From positions 1 to 11,905 of the forward strand of contig CAZSPL010000113.1 of NCBI GenBank assembly GCA_964608735.1: a stretch of DNA of 11,905 nt. Reading direction: 5' to 3'. Shown one piece after another: positions 6,401-11,905 of this stretch. Both the position numbers and the translations under genes were made by a program. Position 1 is the stretch's first letter, and every line of letters begins with the position of its first letter. The notes below the pieces were generated by a model that was given only the letters and a program-made list of their open reading frames with translations, ran no database searches and was not told the origin of the DNA. The stretch comes from CAZSPL01 sp964608735 (GTDB lineage: Bacteria; JAJVIF01; JAPKYR01; CAZSPL01).

Positions 6401-8130
6401 AATATATCAGGGCATTTGCATTATTTGGATTATTCCTCATCGTATTGATTCAAACCGCGCGAGTCGATGCGCTCAGCGAAGGCCCTGTCCGGCCGCCGAA
6501 GAAGGAGGAGATTCCCGCACTGTTGAAGAAGCTTGGGAAGGCGAAAGGTTACGGCGGCTATGATGTGGCCCGTGATCTGGGATTAGCAATATATGAACCC
6601 GGGGTCGTCGAGGGGTTTATTCAAATACTCGACGGCGATAACGAATGGGCGAAAGCCGCGATAGCATCCGAATGTCAATACGGCCGCAACGTCCCGCCCG
6701 AACTCCTGCCGTCCCTTGCCGCCGCGATGCACTCGGACAACGAGCAGACCAGGGAAGCGGTCGTTCAGGCGATGCAGAATTTCACCATTACCGAAAAACC
6801 GATAATCGACAGCCTGGTAGAATTGCTCGATGATGAATCCCCGATGGTGCGGCTCTCATCGGCCTATGCGGTTGGAAAAATAGGCCTGTCCGCGAACGAG
6901 GCTATTCCCCAACTGGTTGAAATGCTTAATGATAATGGCCGTTTCTGTGCCGAGGCGGCGGCGTCCGCGCTCGGGGCGATGGGGGATGGCGCGAAGCCGT
7001 ACCTGCCCGAACTCGTCGAGACCTGCGGCAAGACATGGCATCTGAGTTCGTCCACCTCCGCCGAGAATGTGTTCATTCAATTGGGCCCGGAATCATACCC
7101 ATATCTCATCGACCTGCTCGCCTCCGGGGATTTCACCAGGCGCGAAGTGGCGAGTATGACATTCAAACAGGCGGGCCCAGCCGCGAGCGGTTATCTCATC
7201 GACGCGCTTCAAAAGGATAGCGCGACCGCTACGTATGCCGCCCAAATATTGCTCGATATGAACATCAGGGACGACCGGATGGTTCCCGCGCTCGAGAAAG
7301 CCCTCGAAAACTATAACTCCGAAGTGCGCTCGCTAAGCGCGAGGCTGCTCGGTGAATTGGGCGCCGATGCCGGGCATGCAATTCCGAAGCTGATTGAGAT
7401 GATGTACAACGATTTGAGCGCATCATCCGACGCAAAGCATGCGGTGAAAGAAATCGGGGCCGAATCGACGGGCAATATCGACGGGCTTATCACGCTTCTC
7501 GACCATACGAACATCAAAACCCGCGCTCATGCGGCCGAAGCGCTCGGGGAACTCGGCAGCAGGGCGATTCGGGCCGTGCCGGCGCTTGAAGTGGTGGTGG
7601 ACAGGCCGGAGGAAGATTCGAGCGTATGGCGGGCCGCGATGGATGCCATGACAGCGATTCTCCCACCGGACGATGCGGTTCAATGGCTCGACAGGTTTTT
7701 CATCTACCAGTTGGATCGAAAAGCGGGACACGCCACCGAACTTCTCGGCTCGCTTGCGGTTGAAAATGATAATGCCATCGTCTCGCTGATAAATGCCCTC
7801 GAACACAGCCAGGGGGGGATACGACAGGATGCGCGCCAACAGCTCGTCAAACTTGAACAACGGGCCGTGCCGTGGGTCATCGACGCCCTTGACCATCCCG
7901 CATATCTCGCGAGGATCGAGGTCGTCCGGGTTTTAAGGGATATGGGAGCCAACGCCGCCGATGCATTGCCCGCGCTGAGGGACATAGCTCAAAACGACCC
8001 ATACTATATCGACTACTACACTTCCCCATATCCCGTAAGGGACGAAGCGCTGAAGGCCGTCAGGCATATAGAATCGCGCCTCAACCAGTCCCGGGCGGAT
8101 TCCGAGGATGATGAAAACGGCAACTCCTGA
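6397..8130 (+). CDS. Secreted long HEAT-repeat protein
   Basis: The start is the ATG at 6397 that overlaps the previous stop as ATGA. It gives a 577-residue protein with a clean Sec signal peptide (MKYIRAFALFGLFLIVLIQTARVDA, cut near residue 25), whereas the longer frame from 6346 would hide that signal. There is no lipobox cysteine, so it is periplasmic or secreted. After a proline/lysine-rich linker, almost the whole chain (about 35-560) is a HEAT/PBS-lyase-like solenoid with roughly a dozen repeats. Examples are LVELLDDESPMVRLSSAYAVGKIG, AIPQLVEMLNDNGRFCAEAAASALGAMG, LITLLDHTNIKTRAHAAEALGELG and VIDALDHPAYLARIEVVRVLRDMG. The C-terminus is acidic and polar. No catalytic motif is seen; a scaffold or binding role is likely, probably with the co-translated HEAT lipoprotein. 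It ends 5 bp from the convergent gene, with no terminator hairpin in between. Confidence 0.85.
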   Translation: MKYIRAFALFGLFLIVLIQTARVDALSEGPVRPPKKEEIPALLKKLGKAKGYGGYDVARDLGLAIYEPGVVEGFIQILDGDNEWAKAAIASECQYGRNVPPELLPSLAAAMHSDNEQTREAVVQAMQNFTITEKPIIDSLVELLDDESPMVRLSSAYAVGKIGLSANEAIPQLVEMLNDNGRFCAEAAASALGAMGDGAKPYLPELVETCGKTWHLSSSTSAENVFIQLGPESYPYLIDLLASGDFTRREVASMTFKQAGPAASGYLIDALQKDSATATYAAQILLDMNIRDDRMVPALEKALENYNSEVRSLSARLLGELGADAGHAIPKLIEMMYNDLSASSDAKHAVKEIGAESTGNIDGLITLLDHTNIKTRAHAAEALGELGSRAIRAVPALEVVVDRPEEDSSVWRAAMDAMTAILPPDDAVQWLDRFFIYQLDRKAGHATELLGSLAVENDNAIVSLINALEHSQGGIRQDARQQLVKLEQRAVPWVIDALDHPAYLARIEVVRVLRDMGANAADALPALRDIAQNDPYYIDYYTSPYPVRDEALKAVRHIESRLNQSRADSEDDENGNS

Positions 8131-8135
8131 CCCGC

Positions 8136-8705
8136 TTAAAACTCAATCTCGAACTCGCAGCTCTTCGCACCCCGGATTATCGACTGCTTGAGTTTCACCT
8201 TCACCGGCGTGCCGAATGCCGCTTCGAAAAGCGACTGATACCACCCGGCAGAGCAATGGCAGTATGTATCGCTGGGGAACGGCTCGTCGGAATGCTTGAC
8301 CCGTCCGCAGTAGCAGCGGTCGTAGCCGCCGGTGATGGTGTTTTTGTTTTTCAGCTTCAGCCTTCCGCCGCCGATTCCCGCGCGGTTGAGCCTGTCGAGC
8401 AATTCCTTCACCGATTTCGATTTCTCCATGAACTGCCGGGCGCGTTTGGTCTGGGTGACGCCGCAGCATTTCGTACCGCAGGCGACCATCACCTGCTTCG
8501 CGACCGCCTTGCCCGCTTCCTTTTCGAGCCGCTTGACGGCGTTCCGTATCCATTCGGCCTTTTGCGCGTAGTCGGATGTGTCATCGAATTGCTGCGTATC
8601 GACTATGACCTTCTTCGATACCGCTTCGCTGGCGACGGCGTCGATGCATCGCTTGAACCGGTTCATCCATCCGCCAAGCATTGTTGTTCCGGGTTTTCTT
8701 TTCAT
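8136..8705 (-). CDS. Cysteine-rich cytoplasmic protein, DUF6144-like (tentative)
   Basis: This is a 189-residue soluble protein without a signal peptide; an AAGGTG Shine-Dalgarno precedes its ATG. The N-terminal half is helical and basic. Nine cysteines fall in a patterned way: C20, C76-x3-C80-C81 (ACGTKCCGV), C131-x-C133 (CYCGRV), C149-x-C151 (YCHCSAGW) and C183 near the end, with His138 and His150 nearby. The C-terminal block (YDRCYCGRV, YCHCSAGWYQSLFEAAFG, LKQSIIRGAKSCEFEIEF) resembles what I remember of DUF6144 and, more loosely, of L-2-amino-thiazoline-4-carboxylic acid hydrolase-like families. The final 'sI..G...C.F.I' ending is shared by several V4R-like small-molecule-binding proteins. 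Metal or thiol chemistry is plausible but unproven. It stands alone between convergent HEAT genes and an upstream terminator. The plus-strand ORF across it lacks family features. Confidence 0.6.
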   Translation of the reverse strand: MKRKPGTTMLGGWMNRFKRCIDAVASEAVSKKVIVDTQQFDDTSDYAQKAEWIRNAVKRLEKEAGKAVAKQVMVACGTKCCGVTQTKRARQFMEKSKSVKELLDRLNRAGIGGGRLKLKNKNTITGGYDRCYCGRVKHSDEPFPSDTYCHCSAGWYQSLFEAAFGTPVKVKLKQSIIRGAKSCEFEIEF

Positions 8706-8719
8706 GAAAGCACCTTATA

Positions 8720-8746
8720 AAGAAATCCCCCGCTGAACGGGGGATT
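8720..8746 (-). terminator. Intrinsic terminator of the DUF6345-like operon
   Basis: AATCCCCCG (8724-8732) and CGGGGGATT (8738-8746) form a 9-bp stem with a 5-nt CTGAA loop. Read on the minus strand the stem is followed by TCTTTATAA, a fair T-rich tail. It lies about 34 bp beyond the stop of the 416-residue gene and just before the Cys-rich gene, so it probably ends the three-gene operon. The plus-strand side also has ATTTTT. Confidence 0.8.
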
Positions 8747-8779
8747 ATTTTTACATATTAACGCGGTTGTCACAAATGA

Positions 8780-10030
8780 TTATTCGAGGAACGCTTTATC
8801 GAGCGCCTTCGCTTTGACTTCCGCCATGTCGGGCGTCAGCGCATAATCCTCGAGTTCCGCGTCGAGGTCGGCCGTGAATTCGAGCGCCTCGGGGGGATCG
8901 TGAAGCGCCGCGATGTGATACAGCACATTGAATGATTCGTTATTCTCGAAATCGAGCGCGACCTGCACCGCGTATGCCGGCTGGATGAACTGCCCCGAGC
9001 GGTCGAAATACACGAGCTGGACATCGCGCTCTTCGGCGCGAAGCGGGGTATCCCAATCGCCGCGAATTTTCGCCTCGACGGCCGCTCTCAGTTCCGCCTC
9101 GGATAGATAGGGGGTTTTCGCGACAAACTCTCGTCCGGGCTTGATTTCGAGTTTCTCCACCTTCCCGGCGGCGGGCTCGAGAACATCGCTGCGCTCCAGC
9201 TTGCTTACTTGCACTCTCCGCAATGCATCGGGATGAATCTCGAATGCCGGGGCGATGTCGTTCCACTTCTTGATGAATGTCAGGACCCTTCCCTGGTTGC
9301 CGAGCTGCACTATCATCTTGCTGCCGGGGCCTTCGACAGGGATCCCGTCTATCTCGCGTCCGAAGTGGAGCGTCAGCGCCTTCTGGATCTTCAGCCCGTA
9401 GTTGCCGTCCTTGCATTCCTGGCTGAACAACCCTATCGCCGCGAGCAGCTTGCCGTTGGCTTCGAAATCCGCCGGCATCAGCTCGACGTCCTTGATGAAA
9501 CTCCTCGCGAGCGATTCGGCCTGTATTTTATCGGGAAGCTGCACCGCGGGAAGCGACATGAACCGCTTGAACTGGTTCTGGAAAAGGATGTCGCCGGTGC
9601 GGGCATCGAAGTTGATAAAGCTGGTCGGGTCGAGCTTGTCCTGCCAGAAGAAGCCCCTGAATGCTTCCGGGGCGGCCTGCGCGGCTCCATCCATTTTATA
9701 GAGCCTGTATTCCATGTCGTTTTTGAATTCGAGGGCATTGTTGAAGTTGGCCAGCGCCCTTATCTGGGCATTGGGCTCGACCTTGGCGAGAATTTTATCC
9801 GACATGCTCACGAACTTGGGCTTGTCGAAAGACTTTATCTTGAGGTCGTAGACCTTGAGGCTGTCCGCGCTCTGGAATTTGACGCCGCCGTTCCAGGTGA
9901 TGGCATATGGCTGCACCGGGCCGTCTTCGTCCTCCGGCTGCGCGGAGCCGAGCATCATCAGGCTGAACGCCATGCCGATGACCATCACGAGTATCAATGT
10001 ATATCCGAATGTCTTTCCCATAAATTTCAT
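8780..10030 (-). CDS. Secreted partner resembling the N-terminal module of DUF6345 proteins
   Basis: This is a 416-residue protein with an N-terminal hydrophobic signal (about residues 8-29, cleavage likely after GSA), so it is exported. The Shine-Dalgarno AAGGAG is well placed. The mature part is a chain of small alpha/beta units. Residues 219-258 (LTLHFGREIDGIPVEGPGSKMIVQLGNQGRVLTFIKKW) carry a motif, R/FG..IDGIPV.GPGSK...LG..G.V, that I remember from the N-terminal regions of bacterial DUF6345 proteins and, more loosely, from PepSY/FTP propeptide domains of secreted proteases. A second strand-rich repeat follows (RDVQLVYFDRSGQFIQPAYAVQVALDF, 335-361). No catalytic residues stand out. It is last in an operon after two DUF6345-like genes, 18 bp behind the nearest. 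I infer that it is the usual N-terminal half encoded separately, perhaps as an inhibitor, chaperone or binding partner. The 394-codon plus-strand ORF opposite is a shadow. Confidence 0.65.
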   Translation of the reverse strand: MKFMGKTFGYTLILVMVIGMAFSLMMLGSAQPEDEDGPVQPYAITWNGGVKFQSADSLKVYDLKIKSFDKPKFVSMSDKILAKVEPNAQIRALANFNNALEFKNDMEYRLYKMDGAAQAAPEAFRGFFWQDKLDPTSFINFDARTGDILFQNQFKRFMSLPAVQLPDKIQAESLARSFIKDVELMPADFEANGKLLAAIGLFSQECKDGNYGLKIQKALTLHFGREIDGIPVEGPGSKMIVQLGNQGRVLTFIKKWNDIAPAFEIHPDALRRVQVSKLERSDVLEPAAGKVEKLEIKPGREFVAKTPYLSEAELRAAVEAKIRGDWDTPLRAEERDVQLVYFDRSGQFIQPAYAVQVALDFENNESFNVLYHIAALHDPPEALEFTADLDAELEDYALTPDMAEVKAKALDKAFLE

Positions 10031-10048
10031 GGTTTTCTCTCCTTTTGG

Positions 10049-10852
10049 TTAAATCTGGGTCTCCCAGAAAATGGCCAGCCAGTGGGCATTACGCGGCGGG
10101 TCGGGACCGTAGTCATAGAGGGTGTCAAATTCGAGTCCCGGGTAGCACACCGCGCAGGCGAGGCTCGGGGATCCGGCGGCCCCGCGTATGTTGCGCACTT
10201 CCTGCGTCGTGAGAAACCACGACTGGATAACCGGCATGCCCCATCGAAGCTTCTCGGCGAGGAGCCCGGAAGTGTAGCAGTCCCCGGCCCATCCGGTGTT
10301 CCTCAAGCCGCACAGGGAATGCAGCCCCTGGAATATGCCTTTGCCGTCGTGCTCCCACCACGGGCTCGCCCAGTCCGCGACGTCGTCCGGTGATGGCACC
10401 ACGCTGCAGGAAAGAAGTATGAGGAACTCCATGTCCTTATCGCCGTAACCGGGTACGTTCTTGAGATTTATGCCCGAGCGTATGCCGTAATTACCCCCAT
10501 GACCCACGAAATAGAGGAGGTCCGCCGAATCGACGTAATCGTCGTTGTGGGTGATAAAGGTGTTGACGGTGGATGTCCCAACGTACCGGGGCTGGTAGTT
10601 GAGCGTTGTTGCGGGAAGACCGGGAATCGGGCTGGTGAACATGGATCTGAAATAGTTGATCTCCGGTATCCAGAACTCCTGGTCGTCCGTGCAGTAATAG
10701 GTATCGATGTGCCTCATGGTGGGGGCCTCCTCCAAATCGAGGAGGTAGGTCAACCGCTTGGCTTTGAATGCTTTCAGTTCCGCGGAGCTGTTCACCTGCA
10801 GCACGCAGAACAGAAACATGAAAACGAATACGACAGTCAGTGCTCTCTGCAT
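10049..10852 (-). CDS. Secreted DUF6345-like, putative clan-CD (caspase-fold) protein, copy 2
   Basis: The product is 267 residues with a Sec signal peptide (residues 1-24, cleaved after NSSA). RHIDTYYCTDDQEFWIPEINYF (47-68) is followed by ADLLYFVGHGGNY (110-122) and MEFLILLSCSVV (141-152). A hydrophobic strand ending in H-G, then a second strand ending in (A/S)-C, is the signature of clan CD peptidases (caspases, gingipains, legumains), making His118 and Cys149 the candidate dyad. Beyond it, WWEHDGKGIFQGLHSLCG (165-182) and the closing CYPGLEFDTLYDYGPDPP (236-253) fit DUF6345 as I remember it. Activity is not demonstrated. It is clearly a tandem paralogue of the gene 18 bp upstream, sharing signal, motifs and C-terminus, and 18 bp downstream comes the 416-residue partner. 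The AAGGAG Shine-Dalgarno is strong. A 7-bp inverted repeat (10726-10745) lies in its coding sequence. Confidence 0.75.
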   Translation of the reverse strand: MQRALTVVFVFMFLFCVLQVNSSAELKAFKAKRLTYLLDLEEAPTMRHIDTYYCTDDQEFWIPEINYFRSMFTSPIPGLPATTLNYQPRYVGTSTVNTFITHNDDYVDSADLLYFVGHGGNYGIRSGINLKNVPGYGDKDMEFLILLSCSVVPSPDDVADWASPWWEHDGKGIFQGLHSLCGLRNTGWAGDCYTSGLLAEKLRWGMPVIQSWFLTTQEVRNIRGAAGSPSLACAVCYPGLEFDTLYDYGPDPPRNAHWLAIFWETQI

Positions 10853-10870
10853 CTCTAAGTCTCCTTTCTT

Positions 10871-11683
10871 TTATTCCTCCCACCAGATGCCCAGCCAGTG
10901 GGCATCGCGTGGCGGGTCGGGTCCGTAGTTGTAGAGGGTGTCCCATTCGTGGCCGGGGTAGAACACGGCGCTCGCAAGGCTGGGGGTATTAAGCTCCGCT
11001 CCCTTGAGGACCCTCGCTTCGGCCTGCCCGGCAAACCATGCCTGGATAACAGGAACTCCCATTTTGAGCTTCGGCGCGACACATTGCGACGATACCCCCG
11101 AGCCCGCCTGGGTATCGGTGCGGAATCCGCAGGCGGAATGCAGCCCCTGGAATATCCCCATGCCGTCGTGCTCCCACCAGTTGGATGCCCAGTCCGGCTC
11201 GTCCGGCGGGGCGGGAATCACGCTGCACGCCTGGAACAGGATGAACTCCATGTCGGTGTCGCCGTAGCCGGGGACCTCATCGAGCCGGATGGTCCAGAAA
11301 TCTGTGCAGATCGCCTTGTAATTCCCCCCGTGGCCGCTGTAGAAAACGATGTCGGCGGAATCCGCGTAGGTATCGTTCTCGTCCTTGAGCATCTCCCTCG
11401 TGCCGCCGGTGTTGAGGCGCAGCCTGTAGTCGAGGGGATGCTTCACACCGAGGATTTCATCGAGGATGAAATAGAGCCGGAACGTGTTGATTTCTCCGAG
11501 GAAGTAGGATGAGTCCTTGAGGCTGTAATAGGTGTCCAAATGCCTTATATTACCGGCTTCTTCGGGATTATAGACCCTCTCGAGCCGCTCCTGCTTCAGG
11601 GCGTTCATTCCCGCGGCGCTGTTCGCCTGCAGGACGGTGAATAGCAGCAGGAATACGAGGAAGAACGTAAGCTCGCGGCGCAT
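10871..11683 (-). CDS. Secreted DUF6345-like, putative clan-CD (caspase-fold) protein, copy 1
   Basis: This first gene of the operon has 270 residues, with a signal peptide (residues 1-24, cut after NSAA) and a GGAGG Shine-Dalgarno 7 nt before its ATG. It parallels the downstream copy along its length: RHLDTYYSLKDSSYFLGEINTF (47-68), ADIVFYSGHGGNY (110-122), MEFILFQACSVIPAP (145-159), WWEHDGMGIFQGLHSACGF (169-187) and FYPGHEWDTLYNYGPDPP (241-258). The candidate dyad is His118 and Cys153, with QAC before the cysteine, closer to typical clan CD enzymes than the LSC of the sister copy. The two proteins differ most in the loop between the N-terminal block and the GHGG strand (about 70-108) and after residue 187, where substrate-contacting loops would be expected. 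I infer duplication followed by specificity change. No promoter is obvious upstream, but a 20-bp tandem repeat lies in the leader region. Confidence 0.75.
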   Translation of the reverse strand: MRRELTFFLVFLLLFTVLQANSAAGMNALKQERLERVYNPEEAGNIRHLDTYYSLKDSSYFLGEINTFRLYFILDEILGVKHPLDYRLRLNTGGTREMLKDENDTYADSADIVFYSGHGGNYKAICTDFWTIRLDEVPGYGDTDMEFILFQACSVIPAPPDEPDWASNWWEHDGMGIFQGLHSACGFRTDTQAGSGVSSQCVAPKLKMGVPVIQAWFAGQAEARVLKGAELNTPSLASAVFYPGHEWDTLYNYGPDPPRDAHWLGIWWEE

Positions 11684-11708
11684 CGGTCGGCCTCCGTTAT
11701 CTTCTACA

Positions 11709-11748
11709 ATCGATGCCTTGATTGCTGCATCGATGCCTTAATTACTGC
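11709..11748. repeat. Two tandem 20-bp repeats upstream of the DUF6345-like operon
   Basis: ATCGATGCCTTGATTGCTGC (11709-11728) is immediately followed by a second 20-bp copy (11729-11748) differing at two positions, both G to A. The pair lies 26-65 bp before the first gene of the operon, so it falls in its promoter or leader. It could be a paired regulator site or a small local duplication. Confidence 0.6.
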
Positions 11749-11905
11749 CGTCTTTCCCCCGGTAAGTCATGAGGCCGGGGCTGCGGATATGGTAGCAGAT
11801 TTTACGACCCTCGTCCCGCCACCTCTTCCCGGAGCGCGGGCATCCTTGGGATTGTTGAAAAGGTATATTTCATATACCCGGGTAGCGCGTATCTATCTCC
11901 CGCTT
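11749..11905. other. Right-edge intergenic DNA with short inverted repeats
   Basis: No gene can be supported here. CCCCGG (11757-11762) and CCGGGG (11775-11780) could pair over a 12-nt loop, and GGTATAT (11862-11868) and ATATACC (11872-11878) form a 7-3-7 inverted repeat. The minus strand is open from 11903 to a TAA at 11802-11804, which could be the tail of a gene beyond the edge, but nothing in its 33 codons is recognisable. Confidence 0.4.

Noticed and set aside
8256..8720. 154-codon plus-strand ORF over the Cys-rich gene
   Set aside because: The minus strand carries a patterned Cys-rich, family-like protein; the plus product is a shadow.
9209..10393. 394-codon plus-strand ORF spanning the 416-residue gene and part of a paralogue
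   Set aside because: It crosses two minus-strand genes that have signal peptides, Shine-Dalgarno sites and recognisable motifs. Its own product has no coherent domain or export signal.
11802..11905. C-terminal fragment of a minus-strand gene at the right edge
   Set aside because: The 33 open codons contain no recognisable motif and the frame cannot be followed beyond the window.
1..11905. CRISPR arrays, tRNA or rRNA genes, integrases, intact transposases
   Set aside because: No regularly spaced repeats, cloverleaf-like segments, rRNA motifs or transposase/integrase signatures were seen on either strand.

Overview
The window looks like chromosomal DNA from an uncultured, moderately GC-rich bacterium with a diderm-type envelope. 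Most of its genes encode exported proteins or lipoproteins, translation signals are classical AGGAG Shine-Dalgarno sites, and one promoter matches the sigma-70 consensus exactly. I cannot assign a phylum from the sequence. I see no tRNA, rRNA, CRISPR array, integrase or intact transposase.

Layout, left to right. (1) 1-2193, minus strand: two lipoprotein genes. A large acidic, probably beta-propeller protein is followed after 18 bp by a lipoprotein whose C-terminus lies beyond the left edge. (2) 2194-2515: AT-rich intergenic DNA with imperfect repeats, a GC hairpin and a doubtful 33-codon ORF. (3) 2516-3082, minus: a MntP-type manganese exporter, divergent from a small plus-strand lipoprotein (3273-3689). 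The shared spacer holds a perfect 17-bp palindrome, and a strong terminator follows the lipoprotein. (4) 3768-5316, minus: a two-gene operon encoding a cytoplasmic BtrH/C39-like cysteine-protease-fold protein and an exported VOC (glyoxalase-fold) protein, driven by a TTGACA-N16-TATAAT promoter. (5) 5483-8130, plus: two translationally coupled exported HEAT-repeat proteins, a lipoprotein and a larger secreted one. (6) 8136-8705, minus: a cysteine-rich cytoplasmic protein. (7) 8780-11683, minus: a three-gene operon. It has two tandem paralogous secreted proteins with the paired GHGG...(A/S)C signature of caspase-like (clan CD) peptidases, resembling what I remember of DUF6345, and a 416-residue secreted protein that resembles the N-terminal part of longer DUF6345 proteins.

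The operon in (7) is the best candidate for an undescribed system: a split, duplicated, secreted clan-CD-like pair with its own accessory or propeptide-like partner. All functional statements rest on motif reading and remembered families, because no searches were possible.
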